Source of the DNA: Actinoallomurus oryzae
Lineage (GTDB): Bacteria > Actinomycetota > Actinomycetes > Streptosporangiales > Streptosporangiaceae
Direction of reading: 5' to 3'
Assembly: GCF_039541955.1 (NCBI RefSeq)
Contig: NZ_BAABHF010000046.1
Span: 1 to 64,000, forward strand
DNA length: 64,000 nt
Shown: positions 50,937 through 59,535 of the stretch, one piece after another
Layout: each line of letters begins with the position of its first letter
Position numbering within the stretch: position 1 is the first letter of the stretch
Notes under the pieces: generated by a model
Told to the model about the DNA's origin: nothing
The model's database searches: none
What the model saw: the letters and a program-made list of their open reading frames with translations, nothing else
Program-made: the position numbers and the translations under genes

Positions 50937-52955
50937 ATGACCAGAACGGGCAGCCCGGCCGGTGTGCTTTCGATCAAGCCGTTCCGGCGGCTGTGGATCG
51001 CCCTGTCATTGTCGAGTTTCGGCGACTGGCTGAGCATTCTCGCGCTCACGGCGTTGGCCGGCTCTCTGACCAAGGGGGCGGCGGAGAATTACGCCATCGG
51101 CGGCGTGCTCGTCATCAAGCTGCTGCCCGCGTTGATCTTCGGCCCGCTCGCGGGCGCGGTCGCGGACCGGTTCGACCGCCGCGTCACGATGGTGGTCGCG
51201 GACATCTTCAGGTTCGGGCTGTTCCTGTCGATCCCGATCATCGGGCGCCTCGACTGGCTGTACGTCGCGACGTTCCTGATCGAGGTCGTGACGCTGTTCT
51301 GGATCCCGGCCAAGGAGGCCACGATCCCGAACATCGTCCCCAAGGAGCAGCTCGAGCGCGCCAACCAGGTCAGCCTCGTCTCGACCTACGGCTCCGCGCC
51401 GGTCGCGGCGGCGGCGTTCTCGGTGCTGGCGCTGATCTCCAAGGTGCTGTTCGCCCATCCGCAGCAGCAGCCCAACCTGGCGCTGTACATCAACGCCGTC
51501 ACCTTCCTGGTGTCCGCGGCGACGATCTTCTCGCTCCGGGAGATCCCCAAGCGACGCGGCCAGGTGTCGGTGCCCTCGATCCTCAAGCAGATCGTGGCGG
51601 GCTGGAAGTTCGTCGGCTCCACGGCGCTGGTCCGCGGTCTGACCATCGGCATCCTCGGCGCCTTCGCCGCCGGCGGCGCGGTGATCGGCATCGCCAAGGT
51701 CTACGTCAAGGCGCTCGGCGGCGGCGACGCGGCGTACGGCGTGGTCTTCGGGATGGTCTTCGTCGGGATGGCCGTGGGCATGTTCCTGGCGCCGCGCATC
51801 CTGCAGGAGTTCAGCCGGCGGCGGCTCTTCGGCCTGTCGATCATCGGCGCGGGCATCGCCCTGCTGCTGATCGCCCTCATCCCGAACCTCGTGATCGTGG
51901 CGCTGCTGACCGCGGTGTGCGGCGCCGGCGCGGGCATCGCCTGGGTGGTCGGCTACACGCTGATCGGCCTGGAGGTCGAGGACAGCGTCCGCGGCCGCAC
52001 GTGGGCGTTCCTGCAGTCGCTCGTACGGGTCGTGCTGCTGCTGGTGGTCGCCGCGGTGCCCTTCATCGCCGGCGCGGTCGGCAACCACCGGTTCACCCTG
52101 CCCGGCAAGAACGCCTACCGTTTCGACGGCACCAACGTCGTGCTGGTGGCCGCCGCTCTGGTCGCGGTCATCGTCGGCCTCATCGCGTACCGCCACATGG
52201 ACGACCGCCGGGGCGTCCCGCTGGTCCGCGACTTCACGGCGGCGCTGCGCGGCGAGCGCTACACGCCGGAGGAGCCCGGCCGCGAACACGGGGTGTTCAT
52301 CGCCTTCGAGGGCGGCGAGGGCGCCGGCAAGACCACGCAGGCGCGGCTGCTGTCGATCTGGCTGCGCGACCAGGGCTTCGACGTGGTCATGACGCGCGAA
52401 CCCGGCTCGACGAAGATGGGCATGCGGCTGCGCGCCCTGCTGCTCGACAAGCAGAGCTCGGGGCTGTCGTCGCGCGCCGAGACGCTCTTGTACGCCGCGG
52501 ACCGCGCGCAGCACGTCGCCGAGGTCATCCAGCCGGCGCTGCGGCGTGGCGCGATCGTGGTCACCGACCGCTACGTCGACTCCTCGCTCGCCTACCAGGG
52601 CGCCGGCCGCGAGCTGAAGGTCGCCGAGATCACCGAGATCAACCGCTGGGCCACGAGCGGGCTCGTACCCGACCTGACGATCGTGCTGGACGTCCCGTCC
52701 GACGTCGGCCTGACCCGGTTCGCCTCGCCGGCCGACCGGATCGAGTCCGAGCCGCGGGAGTTCCACGAGCGCGTACGCCGCGGGTTCCGCGCGCTCGCCG
52801 ACGCCGAGCCGCACCGCTACCTGGTGATCGACGGCACGCGGGCGCAGGAGGAGATCTCCCGGCAGATCCACGACCGGGTGCGCGCGATTCTGCCCGACCC
52901 GGTCCCGGCCAGCACCGAGGACGAGACCAGCACGATGCCCGCCATCAAGGACTGA
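50937..52955 (+). CDS. MFS transporter-dTMP kinase fusion
   Basis: The 672-residue protein joins a 12-helix MFS domain (residues about 10-430, first helix region FRRLWIALSLSSFGDWLSIL) to a thymidylate kinase (about 450-660). The kinase has P-loop FEGGEGAGKTT, REPGSTKMG and the TDRYVDSSLAYQG active-site block, so it should make dTDP from dTMP. This fusion is known in many actinomycetes. The MFS substrate is unknown. The ATG at 50937 lies about ten bases after a GATACT -10 box, with no ribosome-binding site, so the mRNA is probably leaderless. It is between topA and holB, the conserved replication cluster. Confidence 0.92.
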   Translation: MTRTGSPAGVLSIKPFRRLWIALSLSSFGDWLSILALTALAGSLTKGAAENYAIGGVLVIKLLPALIFGPLAGAVADRFDRRVTMVVADIFRFGLFLSIPIIGRLDWLYVATFLIEVVTLFWIPAKEATIPNIVPKEQLERANQVSLVSTYGSAPVAAAAFSVLALISKVLFAHPQQQPNLALYINAVTFLVSAATIFSLREIPKRRGQVSVPSILKQIVAGWKFVGSTALVRGLTIGILGAFAAGGAVIGIAKVYVKALGGGDAAYGVVFGMVFVGMAVGMFLAPRILQEFSRRRLFGLSIIGAGIALLLIALIPNLVIVALLTAVCGAGAGIAWVVGYTLIGLEVEDSVRGRTWAFLQSLVRVVLLLVVAAVPFIAGAVGNHRFTLPGKNAYRFDGTNVVLVAAALVAVIVGLIAYRHMDDRRGVPLVRDFTAALRGERYTPEEPGREHGVFIAFEGGEGAGKTTQARLLSIWLRDQGFDVVMTREPGSTKMGMRLRALLLDKQSSGLSSRAETLLYAADRAQHVAEVIQPALRRGAIVVTDRYVDSSLAYQGAGRELKVAEITEINRWATSGLVPDLTIVLDVPSDVGLTRFASPADRIESEPREFHERVRRGFRALADAEPHRYLVIDGTRAQEEISRQIHDRVRAILPDPVPASTEDETSTMPAIKD

Positions 52956-53039
52956 CCACTCCGCGGCGCGGCAGGACAGTGGCGGTTCGGGGTTCGGGAC
53001 TTGCTCTGGCATCGCGGTGAGGTGCCCTAGCATCGACGC

Positions 53040-54194
53040 GTGACCGTCTACGACGACCTGGTGGGCCAGGGGCCCGTCATCGGGCAGCTGGAGGCCGCAG
53101 CGCGCGCGGGCGCCGACGTGCTGGCCGGTGCGGGTGGCGGGGGGATGACCCACGCGTGGCTGTTCACCGGGCCGCCGGGTTCGGGCCGGTCGGTCGCGGC
53201 GCGGGCGTTCGCCGCCGCGCTGCTGTGTCCCGACCTGGGCTGCGGCCACTGCGTGTCCTGCCACCAGGTGCTGTCGGGCACTCACGCCGACGTCGAGGTC
53301 GTACGCCCCGCGGGGCTGTCGTACGGCGTGCGCGAGACCCGTGAACTGGTGCTGCGGGCGGCGTCGTCGCCGACCGGCGGGCGGTGGCGCGTCGTGCTGT
53401 TCGAGGACGCCGACCGGTCCACCGAACAGGCCGCCAACGCCCTGCTCAAGGCGATCGAGGAGCCGCCCGCCCGTACGGTCTGGCTGCTGTGCGCGCCCTC
53501 GCCGGACGACCTCGTGGTCACCATCCGGTCCCGCTGCCGTCTCGTGACGCTCCGCACGCCGCCCGCCGACGCGGTCGCCGACGTGCTCGTACGCCGGGAC
53601 GACATCGATCCCGACGTCGCCGTGGAGGCGGCGCGGGCCGCGCAGGGGCACATCGGGCGGGCCCGGCGGCTGGCCACCGACGAGGAGGCGCGGCGGCGCC
53701 GCGCCGAGGTCCTCGCCGTGCCGTCGCGGCTGACCGGCCTCGGACCCGCCGTCGAGGCGGCCGAGGCACTGGTCAAGGCGGCGGAGGCCGAGGCCAAGGC
53801 GGCCGGTGCCGAGCTGGACGCCGCCGAGACGGCCGCCCTGCGCCAGGCGCTGGGCGAGAGTGCCAAGGGCCGGATGCCCCGGGGCACCGCCGGCGCGCTC
53901 AAGGAGCTGGAGGACCGGCAGAAGTCCCGCACCACGCGGATGAAGCGCGACGCGCTCGACCGCGCGCTGCTCGACCTCGCCTCGTACTACCGCGACCTGC
54001 TGGCCGTCCAGCTCGGCGCGGACGTCGCCCTGGTCAACGCCGAGCGGGCGCGCGAGCTGCGGGCCAACCGCGGCACGCCGGAGGCGACCCTGCAGCGGCT
54101 CGAAGCGATCATGACCTGCCGCGAGCGGCTGGAGGCCAACGTGAACCCCCAGCTCGCGGTCGAGGCCATGACGATGGCCCTGCGTACCGGCTGA
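53040..54194 (+). CDS. holB: DNA polymerase III delta-prime subunit
   Basis: The 384-residue clamp-loader subunit shows GPPGSGRSVAARAF (P-loop), four cysteines (CPDLGCGHCVSCHQV) of the zinc module, EDADRSTEQAANALLKAIEEPP (walker B-like and sensor region) and IRSRCRLVTLRTPP. It loads the beta clamp on DNA with DnaX and delta. The GTG at 53040 has a TAGCAT -10-type box only six bases upstream (53028-53033), so it too may be leaderless. It follows the dTMP kinase by 84 bases, the usual order. Confidence 0.94.
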   Translation: MTVYDDLVGQGPVIGQLEAAARAGADVLAGAGGGGMTHAWLFTGPPGSGRSVAARAFAAALLCPDLGCGHCVSCHQVLSGTHADVEVVRPAGLSYGVRETRELVLRAASSPTGGRWRVVLFEDADRSTEQAANALLKAIEEPPARTVWLLCAPSPDDLVVTIRSRCRLVTLRTPPADAVADVLVRRDDIDPDVAVEAARAAQGHIGRARRLATDEEARRRRAEVLAVPSRLTGLGPAVEAAEALVKAAEAEAKAAGAELDAAETAALRQALGESAKGRMPRGTAGALKELEDRQKSRTTRMKRDALDRALLDLASYYRDLLAVQLGADVALVNAERARELRANRGTPEATLQRLEAIMTCRERLEANVNPQLAVEAMTMALRTG

Positions 54195-54326
54195 CCTGCG
54201 CTTTTCCCAGAACTGACCAATAGCGGCCATGGCTCACATAAGACGCAACACTGGACTTTCGCCGCGCTGACCGTATCTGATGCCTCCAGGTCTTTACTGT
54301 TTCTTGGTAATTCATGGAGGTGTGCG

Positions 54327-56042
54327 GTGCGGCGCGCCATAGTCCTCGCCGCCTGTGCCGCCGTCACGGTGGCACTCGCGGCACCCGCGCAGGCGGGGCC
54401 GAGCGGTAACACGACAAAGGGCCGGACGAGCGAGTACGTCGTCCTGTACAAGGACGGGGTGTCCCTGGCGAAGGCGCACTCGGCCGTCGCGGCGGCCGGT
54501 GGCACCATCGTCAAGGAGAACACCGCGATCGGCCTGGCCACCGTACGGTCGGCCAACACGGCGTTCCTCACCGACGCGCGCAAGCAGGCGGCGGTGGACG
54601 GCGTCGCGCGCAACCGGGCGGTCGGTGAGGCCCCCAAGGTCCAGCGCGTCGCCGCGGCCAAGGCCCAGGCGGTGGAGAAGGAGGGCCGCCACGGCACGCG
54701 TACGGGCGGTGCGTCCCACTCCTCGGCGGCGGAGCCGCTCGCGGACCGCCAGTGGGACATGAAGCTGATCCACGCGACGGCCCACGGCTCGTACAAGAAG
54801 GAGCCCGGCGACCACCGGGTGCTCGTCGGAGTGATCGACACCGGTGTCGACGGGACACACCCGGACATCGCGCCGAACTTCGACCGGTCGCTGAGCCGGA
54901 ACTTCACCACCGACATCCCGGTCGACGCCGACGGCACCGAGGTCGACGGGCCGTGTGAGCACCCCTCGTGCGTCGACCCGGTCGACGAGGACGACAACGA
55001 GCACGGCACGCACGTCGCCTCGACGATCGCCTCGCCGCTGAACGGCCTCGGCATGGCGGGTGTCGCTCCTAAGGTGACGCTGGTGAGCGTCCGGGCCGGG
55101 CAGGACTCGGGCTACTTCTTCCTGCAGCCGGTGGTCGACGCCCTCACCTACTCGGCGGACCACGGGATCGACGTGGTCAACATGTCCTTCTACACCGACC
55201 CGTGGCTCTTCAACTGCGTGGACAACCCGGCCGACTCGCCGGAGTACCAGGCCGAGCAGCGCACGGTCATCCAGGCGTCGGAGCGGGCCCTGGCGTACGC
55301 GCACCGGCACGGCGTCACCCTCGTCTCGGCGGCCGGCAACGGCGCCACCGACTACACCAAGACCATCATCGACGCGTCCAGCCCGGACTACGTGGCCACG
55401 CCCGGCGAGGCCCCGTACGAGCGGACCATCCCGCCGTCCTGCGTCTCGGAGCCGAGTGAGGGCAAGAACGTCATCGCGGTCTCGGCCCTGGGCATCAGCA
55501 CCCGCAAGTCGTACTACTCCGACTACGGCAACGGCTACGTCGCGGTGTCGGCCCCGGGCGGCGACTCCTACGACACGCCGGACGGCAAGGCCGACGTGAC
55601 CAAGGCGATCCTGGCCGCGTATCCGAAGTCGCTGGCCGAGCAGCGCGGCGAGCTCAACCCCGACGGCACGCCGAACGTGCCGTACGTGGTCCGCTCCTGC
55701 AAGGGCTCGACGTGCGGGTACTACCAGTACCTGCAGGGCACGTCGATGGCCTCCCCGCACGCGACGGGCGTGGTGGCGCTGATCGTCAGCAGGTACGGCC
55801 AGCGCGACCGCGTCCACGGCGGCCTGACCCTGTCCCCGGACCGGGCGAAGGCGATCCTGGAGGGCACCGCCACCGAACACCCCTGCCCGACCCCGCGCGC
55901 GTACACCTACACGCGCTACGTCCTGCAGTCGGACGGCACGTACCAGAAGGTGACGGCCACGCACACCTGCGAGGGCGGCAAGGAGCGGAACGGCTTCTAC
56001 GGCCACGGCGTCATCGACGCCCTGGGCGCCGTGTCGCACTGA
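54327..56042 (+). CDS. Secreted subtilisin-like serine protease
   Basis: The 571-residue S8 protease has a signal peptide (RRAIVLAACAAVTVALAAPA), an I9-type prodomain (residues about 32-110, EYVVLYKDGVSLAKAHSAV) and the catalytic domain. The triad is Asp171 (GVIDTGVDGTHPD), His226 (NEHGTHVAS) and Ser473 (GTSMASPHATG). Several Cys pairs in the middle (CEHPSC, CVSEPSEG, SCKGSTC) suggest disulfides. GGAGG precedes the GTG start at 54327. The gene stands alone with a terminator behind it. Confidence 0.95.
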   Translation: MRRAIVLAACAAVTVALAAPAQAGPSGNTTKGRTSEYVVLYKDGVSLAKAHSAVAAAGGTIVKENTAIGLATVRSANTAFLTDARKQAAVDGVARNRAVGEAPKVQRVAAAKAQAVEKEGRHGTRTGGASHSSAAEPLADRQWDMKLIHATAHGSYKKEPGDHRVLVGVIDTGVDGTHPDIAPNFDRSLSRNFTTDIPVDADGTEVDGPCEHPSCVDPVDEDDNEHGTHVASTIASPLNGLGMAGVAPKVTLVSVRAGQDSGYFFLQPVVDALTYSADHGIDVVNMSFYTDPWLFNCVDNPADSPEYQAEQRTVIQASERALAYAHRHGVTLVSAAGNGATDYTKTIIDASSPDYVATPGEAPYERTIPPSCVSEPSEGKNVIAVSALGISTRKSYYSDYGNGYVAVSAPGGDSYDTPDGKADVTKAILAAYPKSLAEQRGELNPDGTPNVPYVVRSCKGSTCGYYQYLQGTSMASPHATGVVALIVSRYGQRDRVHGGLTLSPDRAKAILEGTATEHPCPTPRAYTYTRYVLQSDGTYQKVTATHTCEGGKERNGFYGHGVIDALGAVSH

Positions 56043-56054
56043 TCTCCCGTTTCG

Positions 56055-56085
56055 AAAGGGGCGTCCCGGCCGGGGCGCCCCTTTT
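56055..56085 (+). terminator. Rho-independent-type terminator after the subtilase
   Basis: AAAGGGGCG (56055-56063) and CGCCCCTTT (56076-56084) form a perfect 9-bp stem followed by TC, 12 bases after the stop codon. Confidence 0.85.
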
Positions 56086-56193
56086 CGCGTACGGCCGGTC
56101 CGGCGGTCACAGGTCGGAGCCGCCGTGACGTCGATCCAGCCGAGGAGATGTTGAGGATCCGGCCGTTCCTGGGCAGTCTCTAAGCTGGCACCC

Positions 56194-56670
56194 ATGTCGT
56201 ACCGCGTCACGTTCGTCTGCACCGGCAACATCTGCCGGTCCCCGATGGCCGAGCACATCTTCCGCCACCACGCCGAACAGGAAGGCCTCGACGTCGAGGT
56301 GGACAGCTCGGGCACCGGGCACTGGCACGTCGGCGACTCCGCGGACGAGCGGACGGTCGCCACCCTGCGCAGGGCCGGCTACCGCTCCTCCCACCGGGCG
56401 CGCCAGTTCGAGGCGTCCTGGTTCGACCGCTACGACCTGATCCTCGCCCTCGACGAGGGTCACCGTACGGACCTGCTCCGCCTGGCGCCCGACGAGGCGG
56501 CGCGGCGCAAGATCCGGCTGCTGCGCGAGTTCGACCCCGACGCGCGTGACCTCGACGTGGCCGACCCCTACTACAGCCGCGACTCCGCCTTCGACGAGGT
56601 GCGCGAGCAGATCGAGGCCGCCGTCCCGGGCCTGCTCGACCACGTGCGCCGGGCCGCCAAGGAACGATGA
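56194..56670 (+). CDS. Low-molecular-weight protein-tyrosine phosphatase family protein
   Basis: The 158-residue LMW phosphatase has the P-loop VCTGNICRSPMAEH (Cys9, Arg15, in C-x5-R-S form), and the general-acid Asp in DPYYSRDSAFDEV. Members act on phosphotyrosine, but some bacterial and human forms act on ribulosamine-5-phosphate in protein repair. Overlap with the fructosamine-kinase gene by four bases (ATGA) supports that second role. A clear start ATG is present at 56194. Confidence 0.93.
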   Translation: MSYRVTFVCTGNICRSPMAEHIFRHHAEQEGLDVEVDSSGTGHWHVGDSADERTVATLRRAGYRSSHRARQFEASWFDRYDLILALDEGHRTDLLRLAPDEAARRKIRLLREFDPDARDLDVADPYYSRDSAFDEVREQIEAAVPGLLDHVRRAAKER

Positions 56671-57476
56671 ACCTCACCGACGTCACCGAGCTCGGCACCA
56701 GCCACGAATGGCGCCTGCGGCGGGGCACTCTGCCGGACGGCCGCCGCGTGTTCGTCAAGGAGGCCCGGCAGACGATCGACGGGCTGTTCGCGGCCGAGGC
56801 GAACGGCCTGCGCTGGCTCGCCGCGAGCGGTGACGACGCCCCGGTGCCCGAGGTGATCGCCGCCGACGACACCACGCTCGTCCTGCCGTGGATCGAGACC
56901 GCGCGGCCCACTCCGGAGGCGGCCGAGCGGTTCGGCCGCGAGCTCGCCGCCGTCCACGGCGCGGGTGCGGACTCCTACGGCGCGCCCTGGCCCGGGTACA
57001 TCGCCGAACTGCCGCTCGACAACACCGCCGGAGACGAGTGGCCCGCGTGGTACGCCGAGCGCCGCGTCCTGCCGTACGTGCGCCTGGCGGTGGACCGGGG
57101 CGCCCTGTCCGCCCGCGACGCCGCCGAGTTCGAACGCGCCGCCGCCCGCGTCGCCGGCGCCGCGGGCCCGCCTGAGCCGCCCGCGCGCATCCACGGCGAC
57201 CTGTGGTCCGGCAACGTCCTGTGGAGCGGCGACCGGGGCTGGCTGGTCGATCCGGCCGCGCACGGCGGCCACCGCGAGACCGACCTGGCCATGTTCGCCC
57301 TGTTCGGCGCGCCGCACCTGGAGCGCATCATCGCCGCGTACGACGAGGCGTCGCCGCTGGCCGGCGGCTGGCGCGACCGCGTGCCGCTGCACCAGCTCCA
57401 CCCGCTGCTCGTCCACGTCGCCCTGTTCGGCGGCTCCTACCGCCAGCAGGCACTGAACGCCGCCCGCCGCGTGTAA
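56667..57476 (+). CDS. Fructosamine/ribulosamine kinase-family protein
   Basis: The 269-residue protein has a protein-kinase-like fold of the fructosamine-3-kinase family: FVKEARQTIDGLFAAEANGL (ATP Lys and Glu), ARIHGDLWSGNVLW (catalytic HGDxWxxN) and WLVDPAAHGGHRETDLAMF (DPA-type metal Asp). Bacterial members phosphorylate sugars attached to lysines (ribulosamine, erythrulosamine) so that they fall off. It is coupled to the LMW phosphatase, which would act upon sugar-phosphate adducts. In the cytoplasm the two may form a protein deglycation unit. Confidence 0.9.
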   Translation: MNLTDVTELGTSHEWRLRRGTLPDGRRVFVKEARQTIDGLFAAEANGLRWLAASGDDAPVPEVIAADDTTLVLPWIETARPTPEAAERFGRELAAVHGAGADSYGAPWPGYIAELPLDNTAGDEWPAWYAERRVLPYVRLAVDRGALSARDAAEFERAAARVAGAAGPPEPPARIHGDLWSGNVLWSGDRGWLVDPAAHGGHRETDLAMFALFGAPHLERIIAAYDEASPLAGGWRDRVPLHQLHPLLVHVALFGGSYRQQALNAARRV

Positions 57477-57552
57477 GTACCACCGCCGGACGAGTCGCCG
57501 GCGGACCAGACGCGGTGTCCGGCCGAACCGCTGCGCCCTCACTCCGCCATCC

Positions 57553-57599
57553 TTGCCAATCGGAACCTCGTTCCGTATAGTTATCGGAACAACGTTCCG
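57553..57599 (+). promoter_or_regulatory. Promoter with two tandem operators upstream of the LLM gene
   Basis: The -35 TTGCCA (57553-57558) and -10 TATAGT (57576-57581) are 17 bases apart. Operator 1, CGGAACCTCGTTCCG (57561-57575), fills the spacer. Operator 2, CGGAACAACGTTCCG (57585-57599), covers the start region. Both match CGGAAC-N3-GTTCCG, 24 bases centre to centre. A perfect palindrome GCCTAATTAGGC follows at 57625-57636. Confidence 0.85.
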
Positions 57600-57730
57600 G
57601 TCTTGCGATTCCGAAAGTGCGTGAGCCTAATTAGGCGCTGGGCGTACACCGCGCCGTCGCCTTCCGAAAAAGGGTTCCGGTTATATCTGGTGTCGCAAGC
57701 CGTGGCAGTGACGAAAGGACCGGTGGCCTG

Positions 57731-58609
57731 ATGCCGCACACCTCCCGGCCCAGCTTCGGGATCATGACCGCGCCGATGCAGGTCGACTACCACGACGTCC
57801 TGCGGGTCTGGCGCGAGGCGGACGCGATCCCGGAGATCGAGCACGCGTGGCTGTTCGATCACCTCATGCCGATCGGCGGCGACCCGAGCGGGCCCACCTA
57901 CGAAGGCTGGACACTGCTCTCGGCCCTCGCCCCGCAGACCCGGCGGCTGCGCCTCGGCCTGCTGGTGACCAGCAACCGCTTCCGGCCACCCGCGATGCTG
58001 GCCAAGATCGCCACGACGGTCGATGTCGTCTCCGGCGGACGGCTCGACTTCGGTATCGGCGTCGGCTCGCGCCCCGACCACCCACTGGCCCGCCGCGAGT
58101 ACGAGGCACACGGCCTGCCCTTCCACGACACCGCCCACGCCGTGGGGAGCCTCGCCGAGGCGTGCACGGTGATCCGGCGGCTGTGGACCGAGGACGAGCC
58201 GTTCGACTTCGAGGGCACGTACGTCCGGCTCACCGGGGCGTTCGGCAACCCCAAGCCCGTCCAGCGCCCTCATCCGCCGATCATGATCGGCGGGCGCTCG
58301 GCCGCGACGCTGCGCGTGGCCGCCGAGCACGCCGACCTGTGGAACATCCCCGGCGGCGACATCGACGACGGCGTCCGCCGCAGCGCACTGCTGGACCGCT
58401 ACTGCGCCGAGATCGGCCGGGACCCCGCCTCGATCACCCGCTCGATCCACCTGCCGGTCTCCTACGACCAGCCCGCCACCACCCGAAAGGCGATCGGCGA
58501 GGCGATCGACGCCGGCTTCCTGCACATCATCCTGGGCCTGTCGGCGCCCTACCCCGCCGACGTCGCCCGCTGGGTCACCGACGAGTTCATCACTAGCCAC
58601 GGCCGATGA
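57731..58609 (+). CDS. LLM-class (F420-type) flavin-dependent oxidoreductase
   Basis: The 292-residue luciferase-like TIM-barrel protein shows SFGIMTAPMQVDYHDVLRVW, HAWLFDHLMPIGGDP, RLRLGLLVTSN and DFGIGVGSRPDHPLARREYE, with MIGGRSAATLRVAAEHAD near the cofactor phosphate site. In actinomycetes members of this group usually use reduced F420 rather than FMN. Substrate unknown. It is the first gene after the two-operator promoter, with a 5' leader of about 140 bases. Its last 17 bases overlap the 3' end of the opposing SDR gene. Confidence 0.88.
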   Translation: MPHTSRPSFGIMTAPMQVDYHDVLRVWREADAIPEIEHAWLFDHLMPIGGDPSGPTYEGWTLLSALAPQTRRLRLGLLVTSNRFRPPAMLAKIATTVDVVSGGRLDFGIGVGSRPDHPLARREYEAHGLPFHDTAHAVGSLAEACTVIRRLWTEDEPFDFEGTYVRLTGAFGNPKPVQRPHPPIMIGGRSAATLRVAAEHADLWNIPGGDIDDGVRRSALLDRYCAEIGRDPASITRSIHLPVSYDQPATTRKAIGEAIDAGFLHIILGLSAPYPADVARWVTDEFITSHGR

Positions 58610-59327
58610 ACGGCATCTTCGTCGCGGCCAGGGTCATGAACTGCACGTTGGCCTCCAGGGGCAGGCCTGCCATGTACAGGACGGCGCGCGCCACCTGCTC
58701 GACGTCGAACGTCGGCTCGGGCGCCAGCCGGCCGTCCGCCTGACGGGCGCCCTCGGCGATGCCCGCGGTCATCTCGGTCGCCGCGTTGCCGATGTCGATC
58801 TGTCCGCAGGCGATGTCGTACGCCCGTCCGTCCAGCGACAGTGACTTGGTCAGGCCCGTGATGGCGTGCTTCGTGGCGGTGTAGGCGACACTGCCCGGGC
58901 GCGGGGAGTGTGCGGAGATCGAACCGTTGTTGATGATCCGACCGCCACGGGGCCGCTGCTCCTTCATCAGCCGCACGGCCTCCCGCGCGCACAGGAACGC
59001 GCCGGTCAGGTTCGTGTCGACCGTACGCCGCCAGTCCTCGACGGAGATCTCGTCGGCCGCGCCGGCGGGCCCGAACGTCCCCGCGTTGTTGAACAGCAGG
59101 TCGACCCGCCCCCACGTGCGGCGTACCTCGGCGAACAGGTCCGCCACCGCCTCGGCCGACCCGACGTCGGCCGGGACGACCAGGGCCGCGCCGGAGCCGC
59201 CGGCGGTCTCCCGCAGCGTCTCGGCTCGCCGGCCCACCAGCGCCACCCGGTAGCCGGCCCCGAGCAGCGCCCGCGCGACCTGCCGCCCGATCCCGGATCC
59301 GGCCCCGGTCACGACCGCGACGTTCAT
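58593..59327 (-). CDS. SDR-family oxidoreductase
   Basis: A 244-residue classical SDR: TGAGSGIGRQVARAL, FNNAG, the catalytic NNGSISAHS and Y-x3-K (AYTATKHAITG). The ATG at 59327 overlaps the stop of a 47-residue small frame (ATGA). It converges on and overlaps the LLM oxidoreductase gene at the 3' end. Substrate unknown; family members act on sugars, steroids and ketones. Confidence 0.88.
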   Translation of the reverse strand: MNVAVVTGAGSGIGRQVARALLGAGYRVALVGRRAETLRETAGGSGAALVVPADVGSAEAVADLFAEVRRTWGRVDLLFNNAGTFGPAGAADEISVEDWRRTVDTNLTGAFLCAREAVRLMKEQRPRGGRIINNGSISAHSPRPGSVAYTATKHAITGLTKSLSLDGRAYDIACGQIDIGNAATEMTAGIAEGARQADGRLAPEPTFDVEQVARAVLYMAGLPLEANVQFMTLAATKMPFIGRG

Positions 59328-59467
59328 GATCGCCCGGAGCCGCGGGCCACGGACAGGCTCCACAGCACCAGCGGCACCCGGAGTGGCAGGCGGCCGTACG
59401 CGGCCGCGCGGTGCGGCGACGGGCGGTGGCGCCAGTCGTAGGCCATCTTTACGTTCGCGGACGTCAT
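59324..59467 (-). CDS. Small basic protein coupled to the SDR gene
   Basis: A 47-residue frame from ATG 59467 (start MTSANVKMAYDWRHRPSPHR) to TGA 59324, whose stop overlaps the SDR start as ATGA. The middle has a hydrophobic stretch (LPLRVPLVLWSLSVARG) that might touch a membrane. No family is known to me and the ribosome-binding site is weak. It could be a leader peptide that couples translation to the SDR. Confidence 0.35.
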   Translation of the reverse strand: MTSANVKMAYDWRHRPSPHRAAAYGRLPLRVPLVLWSLSVARGSGRS

Positions 59468-59488
59468 GGTCGCTCACGCTATCCCGGT

Positions 59489-59525
59489 GGGCCGTCCAGG
59501 GCGCCGCTGCGGCCCTGGACGGCCC
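59489..59525 (-). terminator. Terminator after the GH92 gene
   Basis: GGGCCGTCCAGGGC (59489-59502) and its complement (59512-59525) form a perfect 14-bp stem with a 9-base loop, directly after the mannosidase stop at 59536 on the minus strand. Confidence 0.8.
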
Positions 59526-59535
59526 TTGAGGGAGA

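Noticed and set aside
48332..51073. A 913-codon minus-strand frame opposite topA
   Set aside because: Shadow of topA in a high-GC genome; no recognisable domain and no ribosome-binding site.
51006..54230. A 1074-codon open frame on the minus strand opposite the MFS-kinase and holB genes
   Set aside because: It is antisense to two genes with intact family motifs and its composition (His/Asp/Arg/Gln-rich, no pattern) is that of a GC-driven shadow frame.
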